From Auanema rhodensis (taxonomy: Eukaryota; Nematoda; Chromadorea; Rhabditida; Rhabditidae): a DNA stretch of 64,000 nucleotides. The notes under the pieces are model-generated. The model had not been told where the DNA came from, made no database searches, and was given only the letters and a program-made list of their open reading frames with translations. Location: NCBI GenBank assembly GCA_964057225.1, contig OZ059897.1, forward strand, positions 21,700,001-21,764,000. Reading direction: 5' to 3'. This document shows, piece after piece, positions 39,052 to 53,531 of this stretch. The translations under genes and the position numbers were made by a program. Each line of letters begins with the position of its first letter. The stretch's first letter is position 1.

Positions 39052-42000
39052 TGTGCACTTGGTATGTAACTTGCTTCACGTGAAAGATAAAGAGATGCGG
39101 TTTTCGAAATTAGATTCCCCATGTCCATATTAGTCTAAAAACAAATTTTTATTGATATTGGTGCATGGTAACCATGACTTTGAAATTTACGTGAACTTAA
39201 ATTTATGCTAATTAAATGTACACGTGATGTTCACTTGGTATGTAACTTGCTTCACGTGAAAGATAAAGAGATGCGGTTTTCAAAATTAGATTCCCCATGT
39301 CCATATTAGTCTAAAAACAAATTTTTATTGATATTGGTGCATGGTAACCATGACTTTGAAATTTACGTGAACTTTAATTTATGCTAATTAAATGTACACG
39401 TGATGTTCACTTGGTATGTAACTCGCTTCACGTGTAAGATAAAGAGATGCGGTTTTCAAAATTAGATTCCCCATGTCCATATTAGTCTAAAAACAAATTT
39501 TTATTGATATTGGTGCATGGTAACCATGACTTTGAAATTTACGTGAACTTAAATTTATGCTAATTAAATGTACACGTGATGTGCACTTGGTATGTAACTT
39601 GCTTCACGTGAAAGATAAAGAGATGCGGTTTTCAAAATTAGATTCCCCATGTCCATATTAGTCTAAAAACAAATTTTTATTGATATTGGTGTATGGTAAC
39701 CATGACTTTGAAATTTACGTGAACTTTAATTTATGCTAATTAAATGTACACGTGATGTGCACTTGGTATGTAACTCGCTTCACGTGAAAGACAAAGAGAT
39801 GCGGTTTTCAAAATTAGATTCCCCATTTCCATATTAGTCTAAAAACAAATTTTTATTGATATTGGTGCATGGTAACCATGACTTTGAAATTTACGTGAAC
39901 TTTAATTTATGCTAATTAAATGTACACGTGATGTGCACTTGGTATATAACTCGCTTCACGTGAAAGATAAAGAGATGCGGTTTTCAAAATTAGATTCTCC
40001 ATGTCCATATTAGTCTAAACACAAATTTTTATCGATATTGGTGCATGGTAACCATGACTTTGAAATTCACGTGAACTTTAATTTATGCTAATTAAATGTA
40101 CACGTGATGTGCACTTGGTATGTAACTCGCTTCACGTGAAAGATAAAGAGATGCGGTTTTCAAAATTAGATTCCCCATGTCCATATTAGTCTAAAAACAA
40201 ATTTTTATTGATATTGGTTCATGGTAACCATGACTTTGAAATTTACGTGAACTTTAATTTATGCTAATTAAATGTACACGTGATGTGCACTTGGTATGTA
40301 ACTCGCTTCACGTGAAAGATAAAGAGATGCGGTTTTTAAAATTAGATTCCCCATGTCCATATTAGTCTAAAAACAAATTTTTATTGATATTGGTGCATGG
40401 TAACCATGACTTTGAAATATACGTGAACTTTAATTTATGCTAATTAAATGTACACGTGATGTGCGCTTAGTATGTAACTCGCTTCACGTGAAAGATAAAG
40501 AGATGCGGTTTTCAAAATTAGATTCCCCATGTATATATTAGTCTAAAAACAAATTTTTATTGATATTGGTGCATGGTAACCATGACTTTGAAATTTACGT
40601 GAACTTTAATTTATGCTAATTAAATGTACACGTGATGTGCACTTGGTATGTAACTCGCTTCACGTGAAAGATAAAGAGATGAGGTTTTCAAAATTAGATT
40701 CCCCATGTCCATATTAGTCTAAAAACAAATTTTTATTGATATTCGTTCATGGTAACCATGACTTTGAAATTTACGTGAATTTTAATTTATGCTAATTAAA
40801 TGTACACGTGATGTGCACTTGGTATGTAACTCGCTTCACGTGAAAGATAAAGAGATGCGGTTTTTAAAATAAGATTCCCCATGTCCATATTAGTCTAAAA
40901 ACAAATTTTTATTGATATTGGTGCATGGTAACCATGACTTTGAAATTTACGTGAACTTTAATTTATGCTAATTAAATGTACACGTGATGTGCACTTGGTA
41001 TGTAACTTGCTTCACGTGAAAGATAAAGAGATGCGGTTTACAAAATTAGATTCCCCATGTCCATATTAGTCTAAAAACAAATTTTTATTGATATTGGTGC
41101 ATGGCAACCATGACTTTGAAATTTACTTGAACTTTAATTTATGCTAATTAAATGTACACGTGATGTGCACTTGGTATGTAACTCGCTTCACGTGAAAGAT
41201 AAAAAGATGCGGTTTTCAAAATTAGATTCCCCATGTCCATATTAGTCTAAAAACAAATTTTTATTGATATTGGTGCATGGTAACCATGACTTTGAAATTC
41301 ACGTGAACTTTAATTTATGCTAATTAAATGTACACGTAATGTGCACTTGGTATGTAACTCGCTTCACGTGAAAGATGAAGAGATGCGGTTTTCAAAATTA
41401 GATTCCCCATGTCCATATTAGTCTAAAAACAAATTTTTATTGATATTGGTTCATGGTAACCATGACTTTGAAATTTACGTGAACTTTAATTTATGCTAAT
41501 TAAATGTACATGTGATGTGCACTTGGTATGTAACTCGCTTCACGTGAAAGATAAAGAGATGCGGTTTTCAAAATTAGATTCCCCATGTATATATTAGTCT
41601 AAAAACAAATTTTTATTGATATTGGTGCATGGTAACCATGACTTTGAAATTTACGTGAACTTTAATTTATGCTAATTAAATGTACACGTGATGTGCACTT
41701 GGTATGTAACTCGCTTCACGTGAAAGATAAAGAGATGCGGTTTTCAAAATTAGATTCCCCATGTCCATATTAGTCTAAAAACAAATTTTTATTGATATTG
41801 GTTCATGGTAACCATGACTTTGAAATTTACGTGAACTTCAATTTATGCTAATTAAATGTACACGTGATGTGCACTTGGTATGTAACTTGCTTCACGTGAA
41901 AGATAAAGAGATGCGGTTTTCAAAATTAGATTCCCCATGTCCATATTAGTCTAAAAACAAATTTTTATTAATATTGGTGCATGGTAACCATGACTTTGAA

Positions 42001-43675
42001 ATTTACGTGAACTTTAATTTATGCTAATTAAATGTACACGTGATGTGCACTTGGTATGTAACTCGCTTCACGTGAAAGATAAAGAGATGCGGTTTTCAAA
42101 ATTAGATTCCCCATGTCCATATTAGTCTTAAAACAAATTTTTATTGATATTGGTGCATGGTATCCATGACTTTGAAATTTACGTGAACTTTAATTTATGC
42201 TAATTAAATGTACACGTGATGTGCACTTGGTATGTAACTCGCTTCACGTGAAAGATAAAGAGATGCGGTTTTCAAAATTAGATTCTCCATGTCCATATTA
42301 GTCTACAAACAAATTTTTATTGATATTGGTGCATGGTAACCATGACTTTGAAATTTACGTGAACTTTAATTTATGCTAATTAAATGTACACGTGATGTGC
42401 ACTTGGTATGTAACTCGCTTCACGTGAAAGATAAAAAGATGCGGTTTTCAAAATTAGATTCTCCATGTCCATATTAGTCTACAAACAAATTTTTATTGAT
42501 ATTGGTGCATGGTAACCATGACTTTGAAATTTACTTGAACTTTAATTTATGCTAATTAAATGTACACGTGATGTGCACTTGGTATGTAACTCGCTTCACG
42601 TGAAAGATAAAAAGATGCGGTTTTCAAAATTAGATTCCCCATGTCCATATTAGTCTAAAAACAAATTTTTATTGATATTGGTGCATGGCAACCATGACTT
42701 TGAAATTTACTTGAACTTTAATTTATGCTAATTAAATGTACACGTGATGTGCACTTGGTATGTAACTCGCTTCACGTGAAAGATAAAAAGATGCGGTTTT
42801 CAAAATTAGATTCCCCATGTCCATATTAGTCTAAAAACAAATTTTTATTGATATTGGTTCATGGTAACCATGACTTTGAAATTTACGTGAACTTAAATTT
42901 ATGCTAATTAAATGTACACGTGATGTGCACTTGGTATGTAACTCGCTTCACGTGAAAGATAAAGAGATGCGGTTTTCAAAATTAGATTCCCCATGTCCAT
43001 ATTAGTCTAAAAACAAATTTTTATTGATATTGGTTCATGGTAACCATGACTTTGAAATTTACGTGAACTTTAATTTATGCTAATTAAATGTACACGTGAT
43101 GTGCACTTGGTATGTAACTCGCTTTACGTGAAAGATAAAGAGATGCGGTTTTCGAAATTAGATTCCCCATGTCCATATTAGTCTAAAAACAAATTTTTAT
43201 TGATATTGGTTCATGGTAACCATGACTTTGAAATTTACGTGAACTTTAATTTATGCTAATTAAATGTACACGTGATGTGCACTTGGTATGTAACTCGCTT
43301 CACGTGAAAGATAAAGAGATGCGGTTTTCAAAATTAGATTCCCCATGTATATATTAGTCTAAAAACAAATTTTTATTGATATTGGTGCATGGTAACCATG
43401 ACTTTGAAATTTACGTGAACTTTAATTTATGCTAATTAAATGTACACGTGATGTGCACTTGGTATGTAACTCGCTTCACGTGAAAGATAAAGAGATGAGG
43501 TTTTCAAAATTAGATTCCCCATGTCCATATTAGTCTAAAAACAAATTTTTATTGATATTCGTTCATGGTAACCATGACTTTGAAATTTACGTGAACTTCA
43601 ATTTATGCTAATTAAATGTACACGTGATGTGCACTTGGTATGTAACTCGCTTCACGTGAAAGATAAAGAGATGCG

Positions 43676-43851
43676 GTTTTTAAAATAAGATTCCCCATGT
43701 CCATATTAGTCTAAAAACAAATTTTTATTGATATTGGTGCATGTTAACCATGACTTTGAAATTCACGTGAACTTTAATTTATGCTAATTAAATGTACACG
43801 TAATGTGCACTTGGTATGTAACTCGCTTCACGTGAAAGATGAAGAGATGCG
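43676..43851 (+). repeat. Chimeric monomer 249 (exact two-monomer deletion)
   Basis: The left part (TTTTTAAAATAAG) matches monomer 233 (40860-41035). The right part (T89C, G127A, AGATGAAG) matches monomer 235 (41212-41387). The copy in between, with GTTTACA and GGCAACC, is missing, and the spacing to neighbouring blocks drops from 16 to 14 monomers. The switch lies between positions 13 and 89, in register. The copy also has its own G69T. Confidence 0.85.
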
Positions 43852-46315
43852 GTTTTCAAAATTAGATTCCCCATGTCCATATTAGTCTAAAAACAAATTT
43901 TTATTGATATTGGTTCATGGTAACCATGACTTTGAAATTTACGTGAACTTTAATTTATGCTAATTAAATGTACACGTGATGTGCACTTGGTATGTAACTC
44001 GCTTCACGTGAAAGATAAAGAGATGCGGTTTTCAAAATTAGATTCCCCATGTATATATTAGTCTAAAAACAAATTTTTATTGATATTGGTGCATGGTAAC
44101 CATGACTTTGAAATTTACGTGAACTTTAATTTATGCTAATTAAATGTACACGTGATGTGCACTTGGTATGTAACTCGCTTCACGTGAAAGATAAAGAGAT
44201 GCGGTTTTCAAAATTAGATTCCCCATGTCCATATTAGTCTAAAAACAAATTTTTATTGATATTGGTTCATGGTAACCATGACTTTGAAATTTACGTGAAC
44301 TTCAATTTATGCTAATTAAATGTACACGTGATGTGCACTTGGTATGTAACTTGCTTCACGTGAAAGATAAAGAGATGCGGTTTTCAAAATTAGATTCCCC
44401 ATGTCCATATTAGTCTAAAAACAAATTTTTATTAATATTGGTGCATGGTAACCATGACTTTGAAATTTACGTGAACTTTAATTTATGCTAATTAAATGTA
44501 CACGTGATGTGCACTTGGTATGTAACTCGCTTCACGTGAAAGATAAAGAGATGCGGTTTTCAAAATTAGATTCCCCATGTCCATATTAGTCTTAAAACAA
44601 ATTTTTATTGATATTGGTGCATGGTATCCATGACTTTGAAATTTACGTGAACTTTAATTTATGCTAATTAAATGTACACGTGATGTGCACTTGGTATGTA
44701 ACTCGCTTCACGTGAAAGATAAAGAGATGCGGTTTTCAAAATTAGATTCTCCATGTCCATATTAGTCTACAAACAAATTTTTATTGATATTGGTGCATGG
44801 TAACCATGACTTTGAAATTTACGTGAACTTTAATTTATGCTAATTAAATGTACACGTGATGTGCACTTGGTATGTAACTCGCTTCACGTGAAAGATAAAA
44901 AGATGCGGTTTTCAAAATTAGATTCTCCATGTCCATATTAGTCTACAAACAAATTTTTATTGATATTGGTGCATGGTAACCATGACTTTGAAATTTACTT
45001 GAACTTTAATTTATGCTAATTAAATGTACACGTGATGTGCACTTGGTATGTAACTCGCTTCACGTGAAAGATAAAAAGATGCGGTTTTCAAAATTAGATT
45101 CCCCATGTCCATATTAGTCTAAAAACAAATTTTTATTGATATTGGTGCATGGCAACCATGACTTTGAAATTTACTTGAACTTTAATTTATGCTAATTAAA
45201 TGTACACGTGATGTGCACTTGGTATGTAACTCGCTTCACGTGAAAGATAAAAAGATGCGGTTTTCAAAATTAGATTCCCCATGTCCATATTAGTCTAAAA
45301 ACAAATTTTTATTGATATTGGTTCATGGTAACCATGACTTTGAAATTTACGTGAACTTAAATTTATGCTAATTAAATGTACACGTGATGTGCACTTGGTA
45401 TGTAACTCGCTTCACGTGAAAGATAAAGAGATGCGGTTTTCAAAATTAGATTCCCCATGTCCATATTAGTCTAAAAACAAATTTTTATTGATATTGGTGC
45501 ATGGTAACCATGACTTTGAAATTTACGTGAACTTTAATTTATGCTAATTAAATGTACACGTGATGTGCACTTGGTATGTAACTCGCTTCACGTGAAAGAT
45601 AAAAAGATGCGGTTTTCAAAATTAGATTCTCCATGTCCATATTAGTCTACAAACAAATTTTTATTGATATTGGTGCATGGTAACCATGACTTTGAAATTT
45701 ACTTGAACTTTAATTTATGCTAATTAAATGTACACGTGATGTGCACTTGGTATGTAACTCGCTTCACGTGAAAGATAAAAAGATGCGGTTTTCAAAATTA
45801 GATTCCCCATGTCCATATTAGTCTAAAAACAAATTTTTATTGATATTGGTGCATGGCAACCATGACTTTGAAATTTACTTGAACTTTAATTTATGCTAAT
45901 TAAATGTACACGTGATGTGCACTTGGTATGTAACTCGCTTCACGTGAAAGATAAAAAGATGCGGTTTTCAAAATTAGATTCCCCATGTCCATATTAGTCT
46001 AAAAACAAATTTTTATTGATATTGGTTCATGGTAACCATGACTTTGAAATTTACGTGAACTTAAATTTATGCTAATTAAATGTACACGTGATGTGCACTT
46101 GGTATGTAACTCGCTTCACGTGAAAGATAAAGAGATGCGGTTTTCAAAATTAGATTCCCCATGTCCATATTAGTCTAAAAACAAATTTTTATTGATATTG
46201 GTTCATGGTAACCATGACTTTGAAATTTACGTGAACTTTAATTTATGCTAATTAAATGTACACGTGATGTGCACTTGGTAAGTAACTCGCTTTACGTGAA
46301 AGATAAAGAGATGCG

Positions 46316-49300
46316 GTTTTCGAAATTAGATTCCCCATGTCCATATTAGTCTAAAAACAAATTTTTATTGATATTGGTGCATGGTAACCATGACTTTGAA
46401 ATTCACGTGAACTTTAATTTATGCTAATTAAATGTACACGTGATGTGCACTTGGTATGTAACTCGCTTCACGTGAAAGATGAAGAGATGCGGTTTTCAAA
46501 ATTAGATTCCCCATGTATATATTAGTCTAAAAACAAATTTTTATTGATATTGGTGCATGGTAACCATGACTTTGAAATTTACGTGAACTTTAATTTATGC
46601 TAATTAAATGTACACGTGATGTGCACTTGGTATGTAACTCGCTTTACGTGAAAGATAAAGAGATGCGGTTTTCGAAATTAGATTCCCCATGTCCATATTA
46701 GTCTAAAAACAAATTTTTATTGATATTGGTGCATGGTAACCATGACTTTGAAATTCACGTGAACTTTAATTTATGCTAATTAAATGTACACGTGATGTGC
46801 ACTTGGTATGTAACTCGCTTCACGTGAAAGATGAAGAGATGCGGTTTTCAAAATTAGATTCCCCATGTCCATATTAGTCTAAAAACAAATTTTTATTGAT
46901 ATTGGTTCATGGTAACCATGACTTTGAAATTTACGTGAACTTTAATTTATGCTAATTAAATGTACACGTGATGTGCACTTGGTATGTAACTCGCTTCACG
47001 TGAAAGATAAAGAGATGCGGTTTTCAAAATTAGATTCCCCATGTATATATTAGTCTAAAAACAAATTTTTATTGATATTGGTGCATGGTAACCATGACTT
47101 TGAAATTTACGTGAACTTTAATTTATGCTAATTAAATGTACACGTGATGTGCACTTGGTATGTAACTCGCTTCACGTGAAAGATAAAGAGATGCGGTTTT
47201 CAAAATTAGATTCCCCATGTCCATATTAGTCTAAAAACAAATTTTTATTGATATTGGTTCATGGTAACCATGACTTTGAAATTTACGTGAACTTCAATTT
47301 ATGCTAATTAAATGTACACGTGATGTGCACTTGGTATGTAACTTGCTTCACGTGAAAGATAAAGAGATGCGGTTTTCAAAATTAGATTCCCCATGTCCAT
47401 ATTAGTCTAAAAACAAATTTTTATTAATATTGGTGCATGGTAACCATGACTTTGAAATTTACGTGAACTTTAATTTATGCTAATTAAATGTACACGTGAT
47501 GTGCACTTGGTATGTAACTCGCTTCACGTGAAAGATAAAGAGATGCGGTTTTCAAAATTAGATTCCCCATGTCCATGTTAGTCTAAAAACAAATTTTTAT
47601 TGATATTGGTTCATGGTAACCATGACTTTGAAATTTACGTGAACTTTAATTTATGCTAATTAAATGTACACGTGATGTGCACTTGGTATGTAACTCGCTT
47701 CACGTGAAAGATAAAGAGATGCGGTTTTCAAAATTAGATTCCCCATGTATATATTAGTCTAAAAACAAATTTTTATTGATATTGGTGCATGGTAACCATG
47801 ACTTTGAAATTTACGTGAACTTTAATTTATGCTAATTAAATGTACACGTGATGTGCACTTGGTATGTAACTCGCTTCACGTGAAAGATAAAGAGATGCGG
47901 TTCTCAAAATTAGATTCCCCATGTCCATATTAGTCTAAAAACAAATTTTTATTGATATTGGTTCATGGTAACCATGACTTTGAAATTTACGTGAACTTCA
48001 ATTTATGCTAATTAAATGTACACGTGATGTGCACTTGGTATGTAACTTGCTTCACGTGAAAGATAAAGAGATGCGGTTTTCAAAATTAGATTCCCCATGT
48101 CCATATTAGTCTAAAAACAAATTTTTATTAATATTGGTGCATGGTAACCATGACTTTGAAATTTACGTGAACTTTAATTTATGCTAATTAAATGTACACG
48201 TGATGTGCACTTGGTATGTAACTCGCTTCACGTGAAAGATAAAGAGATGCGGTTTTCAAAATTAGATTCCCCATGTCCATATTAGTCTTAAAACAAATTT
48301 TTATTGATATTGGTGCATGGTATCCATGACTTTGAAATTTACGTGAACTTTAATTTATGCTAATTAAATGTACACGTGATGTGCACTTGGTATGTAACTC
48401 GCTTCACGTGAAAGATAAAGAGATGCGGTTTTCATAATTAGATTCTCCATGTCCATATTAGTCTACAAACAAATTTTTATTGATATTGGTGCATGGTAAC
48501 CATGACTTTGAAATTTACGTGAACTTTAATTTATGCTAATTAAATGTACACGTGATGTGCACTTGGTATGTAACTCGCTTCACGTGAAAGATAAAGAGAT
48601 GCGGTTTTCAAAATTAGATTCTCCATGTCCATATTAGTCTACAAACAAATTTTTATTGATATTGGTGCATGGTAACCATGACTTTGAAATTTACGTGAAC
48701 TTTAATTTATGCTAATTAAATGTACACGTGATGTGCACTTGGTATGTAACTCGCTTCACGTGAAAGATAAAGAGATGCGGTTTTCAAAATTAGATTCTCC
48801 ATGTCCATATTAGTCTACAAACAAATTTTTATTGATATTGGTGCATGGTAACCATGACTTTGAAATTTACGTGAACTTTAATTTATGCTAATTAAATGTA
48901 CACGTGATGTGCACTTGGTATGTAACTCGCTTCACGTGAAAGATAAAGAAATGCGGTTTTCAAAATTAGATTCCCCATGTCCATATTAGTCTAAAAACAA
49001 ATTTTTATTGATATTGGTTCATGGTAACCATGACTTTGAAATTTACGTGAACTTTAATTTATGCTAATTAAATGTACACGTGATGTGCACTTGGTATGTA
49101 ACTCGCTTCACGTGAAAGATAAAGAGATGCGGTTTTTAAAATTAGATTCCCCATGTCCATATTAGTCTAAAAACAAATTTTTATTGATATTGGTGCATGG
49201 TAACCATGACTTTGAAATTTACGTGAACTTTAATTTATGCTAATTAAATGTACACGTGATGTGCACTTGGTATGTAACTCGCTTCACGTGAAAGATAAAG

Positions 49301-49835
49301 AGATGCGGTTTTCAAAATTAGATTCTCCATGTCCATATTAGTCTAAAAACAAATTTTTATTGATATTGGTTCATGGTAACCATGACTTTGAATTTTACGT
49401 GAACTTAAATTTATGCTAATTAAATGTACACGTGATGTGCACTTGGTATGTAACTTGCTTCACGTGAAAGATAAAGAGATGCGGTTTACAAAATTAGATT
49501 CCCCATGTCCATATTAGTCTAAAAACAAATTTTTATTGATATTGGTGCATGGCAACCATGACTTTGAAATTTACTTGAACTTTAATTTATGCTAATTAAA
49601 TGTACACGTGATGTGCACTTGGTATGTAACTCGCTTCACGTGAAAGATAAAGAGATGCGGTTTTCAAAATTAGATTCCACATGTCCATATTAGTCTAAAA
49701 ACAAATTTTTATTGATATTGGTTCATGGTAACCATGACTTTGAAATTTACGTGAACTTAAATTTATGCTAATTAAATGTACACGTGATGTGCACTTGGTA
49801 TGTAACTCGCTTCACGTGAAAGATAAAGAGATGCG
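46316..49835 (+). repeat. Monomers 264-283: transition domain
   Basis: A TTTTCGAAAT/T89C/AGATGAAG copy occurs at 46316 and 46668, two monomers apart, the intervening copy (46492) combining CATGTATATA with TTTACGTGAA. Then come CATGTATATA (47020, 47724), TTCAATTT/TAACTTGC (47196, 47900) and ATTAATATT (47372, 48076). One TCTTAAAAC/GGTATCC copy (48252) and three ATTCTCC/CTACAAAC copies (48428-48955) follow. The last of these ends AGAAATGCGG. TTTTTAAA, GAATTTTAC and GTTTACA/GGCAACC copies complete the series to 49659. No gene is present. Confidence 0.75.
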
Positions 49836-52800
49836 GTTTTCAAAATTAGATTCCACATGTCCATATTAGTCTAAAAACAAATTTTTATTGATATTGGTTC
49901 ATGGTAACCATGACTTTGAAATTTACGTGAACTTAAATTTATGCTAATTAAATGTACACGTGATGTGCACTTGGTATGTAACTCGCTTCACGTGAAAGAT
50001 AAAGAGATGCGGTTTTCAAAATTAGATTCCCCATGTCCATATTAGTCTAAAAACAAATTTTTGTTGATATTGGTTTATGGTAACCATGACTTTGAAATTT
50101 ACGTGAACTTTAATTTATGCTAATTAAATGTACACGTGATGTGCACTTGGTATGTAACTCGCTTCACGTGAAAGATAAAGAGATGCGGTTTTCAAAATTA
50201 GATTCCCCATCTCCATATTAGTCTAAAAACAAATTTTTATTGATATTGGTGCATGGTAACCATGACTTTGAAATTCACGTGAACTTTAATTTATGATAAT
50301 TAAATGTACACGTGATGTGCACTTGGTATGTAACTCGCTTCACGTGAAAGATAAAGAGATGCGGTTTTCAAAATTAGATTCCCCATGTCCATATTAGTCT
50401 AAAAACGAATTTTTATTGATATTGGTTCATGGTAACCATGACTTTGAAATTTACGTGAACTTTAATTTATGCTAACTAAATGTACACGTGATGTGCACTT
50501 GGTATGTAACTCGCTTCACGTGAAAGATAAAGAGATGCGGTTTTTAAAATTAGATTCCCCATGTCCATATTAGTCTAAAAACAAATTTTTATTGATATTG
50601 GTGCATGGTAACCATGACTTTGAAATTTACGTGAACTTTAATTTATGCTAATTAAATGTACACGTGATGTGCACTTGGTATGTAACTCGCTTCACGTGAA
50701 AGATAAAGAGATGCGGTTTTCAAAATTAGATTCCCCATGTCCATATTAGTCTAAAAACAAATTTTTATTGATATTGGTGCATGGTAACCATGACTTTGAA
50801 ATTTACGTGAACTTTAATTTTTCCTAATTAAATGTACACGTGATGTGCACTTGGTATGTAACTCGCTTCACGTGGAAGATAAAGAGATGCGGTTTTCAAA
50901 ATTAGATTCCCCATGTCCATATTAGTCTAAAAACAAATTTTTATTGATATTGGTTCATGGTAACCATGACTTTGAAATTTACGTGAACTTCAATTTATGC
51001 TAATTAAATGTACACGTGATGTGCACTTGGTATGTAACTCGCTTCACGTGAAAGATAAAGAGATGCGGTTTTCAAAATTAGATTCTCCATGTCCATATTA
51101 GTCTACAAACAAATTTTTATTGATATTGGTGCATGGTAACCATGACTTTGAAATTTACGTGAACTTTAATTTATGCTAATTAAATGTACACGTGATGTGC
51201 ACTTGGTATGTAACTCGCTTCACGTGAAAGATAAAGAGATGCGGTTTTCAAAATTAGATTCTCCATGTCCATATTAGTCTACAAACAAATTTTTATTGAT
51301 ATTGGTGCATGGTAACCATGACTTTGAAATTTACGTGAACTTTAATTTATGCTAATTAAATGTACACGTGATGTGCACTTGGTATGTAACTCGCTTCACG
51401 TGAAAGATAAAGAAATGCGGTTTTCAAAATTAGATTCCCCATGTCCATATTAGTCTAAAAACAAATTTTTATTGATATTGGTTCATGGTAACCATGACTT
51501 TGAAATTTACGTGAACTTTAATTTATGCTAATTAAATGTACACGTGATGTGCACTTGGTATGTAACTCGCTTCACGTGAAAGATAAAGAGATGCGGTTTT
51601 TAAAATTAGATTCCCCATGTCCATATTAGTCTAAAAACAAATTTTTATTGATATTGGTGCATGGTAACCATGACTTTGAAATTTACTTGAACTTTAATTT
51701 ATGCTAATTAAATGTACACGTGATGTGCACTTGGTATGTAACTCGCTTCACGTGAAAGATAAAGAGATGCGGTTTTCAAAATTAGATTCCACATGTCCAT
51801 ATTAGTCTAAAAACAAATTTTTATTGATATTGGTTCATGGTAACCATGACTTTGAAATTTACGTGAACTTAAATTTATGCTAATTAAATGTACACGTGAT
51901 GTGCACTTGGTATGTAACTCGCTTCACGTGAAAGATAAAGAGATGCGGTTTTCAAAATTAGATTCCCCATGTCCATATTAGTCTAAAAACAAATTTTTGT
52001 TGATATTGGTTTATGGTAACCATGACTTTGAAATTTACGTGAACTTTAATTTATGCTAATTAAATGTACACGTGATGTGCACTTGGTATGTAACTCGCTT
52101 CACGTGAAAGATAAAGAGATGCGGTTTTCAAAATTAGATTCCCCATCTCCATATTAGTCTAAAAACAAATTTTTATTGATATTGGTGCATGGTAACCATG
52201 ACTTTGAAATTCACGTGAACTTTAATTTATGCTAATTAAATGTACACGTGATGTGCACTTGGTATGTAACTCGCTTCACGTGAAAGATAAAGAGATGCGG
52301 TTTTCAAAATTAGATTCCCCATGTCCATATTAGTCTAAAAACGAATTTTTATTGATATTGGTTCATGGTAACCATGACTTTGAAATTTACGTGAACTTTA
52401 ATTTATGCTAACTAAATGTACACGTGATGTGCACTTGGTATGTAACTCGCTTCACGTGAAAGATAAAGAGATGCGGTTTTTAAAATTAGATTCCCCATGT
52501 CCATATTAGTCTAAAAACAAATTTTTATTGATATTGGTGCATGGTAACCATGACTTTGAAATTTACGTGAACTTTAATTTATGCTAATTAAATGTACACG
52601 TGATGTGCACTTGGTATGTAACTCGCTTCACGTGAAAGATAAAGAGATGCGGTTTTCAAAATTAGATTCCCCATGTCCATATTAGTCTAAAAACAAATTT
52701 TTATTGATATTGGTGCATGGTAACCATGACTTTGAAATTTACGTGAACTTTAATTTTTCCTAATTAAATGTACACGTGATGTGCACTTGGTATGTAACTC

Positions 52801-53531
52801 GCTTCACGTGGAAGATAAAGAGATGCGGTTTTCAAAATTAGATTCCCCATGTCCATATTAGTCTAAAAACAAATTTTTATTGATATTGGTTCATGGTAAC
52901 CATGACTTTGAAATTTACGTGAACTTCAATTTATGCTAATTAAATGTACACGTGATGTGCACTTGGTATGTAACTCGCTTCACGTGAAAGATAAAGAGAT
53001 GCGGTTTTCAAAATTAGATTCTCCATGTCCATATTAGTCTACAAACAAATTTTTATTGATATTGGTGCATGGTAACCATGACTTTGAAATTTACGTGAAC
53101 TTTAATTTATGCTAATTAAATGTACACGTGATGTGCACTTGGTATGTAACTCGCTTCACGTGAAAGATAAAGAGATGCGGTTTTCAAAATTAGATTCTCC
53201 ATGTCCATATTAGTCTACAAACAAATTTTTATTGATATTGGTGCATGGTAACCATGACTTTGAAATTTACGTGAACTTTAATTTATGCTAATTAAATGTA
53301 CACGTGATGTGCACTTGGTATGTAACTCGCTTCACGTGAAAGATAAAGAAATGCGGTTTTCAAAATTAGATTCCCCATGTCCATATTAGTCTAAAAACAA
53401 ATTTTTATTGATATTGGTTCATGGTAACCATGACTTTGAAATTTACGTGAACTTTAATTTATGCTAATTAAATGTACACGTGATGTGCACTTGGTATGTA
53501 ACTCGCTTCACGTGAAAGATAAAGAGATGCG
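49836..53531 (+). repeat. 10-monomer block repeated at an 11-monomer offset (1,936 bp)
   Basis: Monomers 284-293 match 295-304 (51772-53531) mark by mark: ATTCCACATG, TTTGTTGATATTGGTTTATG, CATCTCC with T89C, AACGAATTT with CTAACTAAA, TTTTTAAA, AATTTTTCCTAATT with CGTGGAAG, TTCAATTT, two ATTCTCC/CTACAAAC copies, the second ending AGAAATGCGG, and a T64 copy. Several of these marks are private to this block, so the relation is firm. One difference is TATGATAATT against TATGCTAATT in the third copy. Confidence 0.9.
51596..51771 (+). repeat. Chimeric monomer 294 (second two-monomer deletion)
   Basis: The left part has GTTTTTAAA and GGTAACC, as in monomer 280 (49132-49307). The right part has ACTTGAAC, as in monomer 282 (49484-49659), but without that copy's GTTTACA and GGCAACC. 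It is followed by an ATTCCACATG copy, just as monomer 282 is. This fits deletion of exactly two monomers by exchange between positions 70 and 92. Confidence 0.8.

Larger units (their letters stand above)
31532..46315 (+). repeat. Nested large duplications (about 14-22 monomer blocks inside a ~40-monomer duplication)
   Basis: The marks of monomers 180-193 (CGTGTAAG, GTGTATGG, TATATAAC, ATTCTCC/AAACACAAA, AAATATAC with GCGCTT, CATGTATATA) return in order from monomer 224 (39276), offset by 44 monomers and then by 39, because the 4-monomer duplication is present only in the first copy. Within this, blocks starting with CATGTATATA and then a GATGAGG end begin at 33644, 36636, 40508 and 43324. Each continues with ATTCGTTC, TTTTTAAAATAAG and later the TCTTAAAAC/GGTATCC and CTACAAAC copies. 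Confidence 0.8.
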
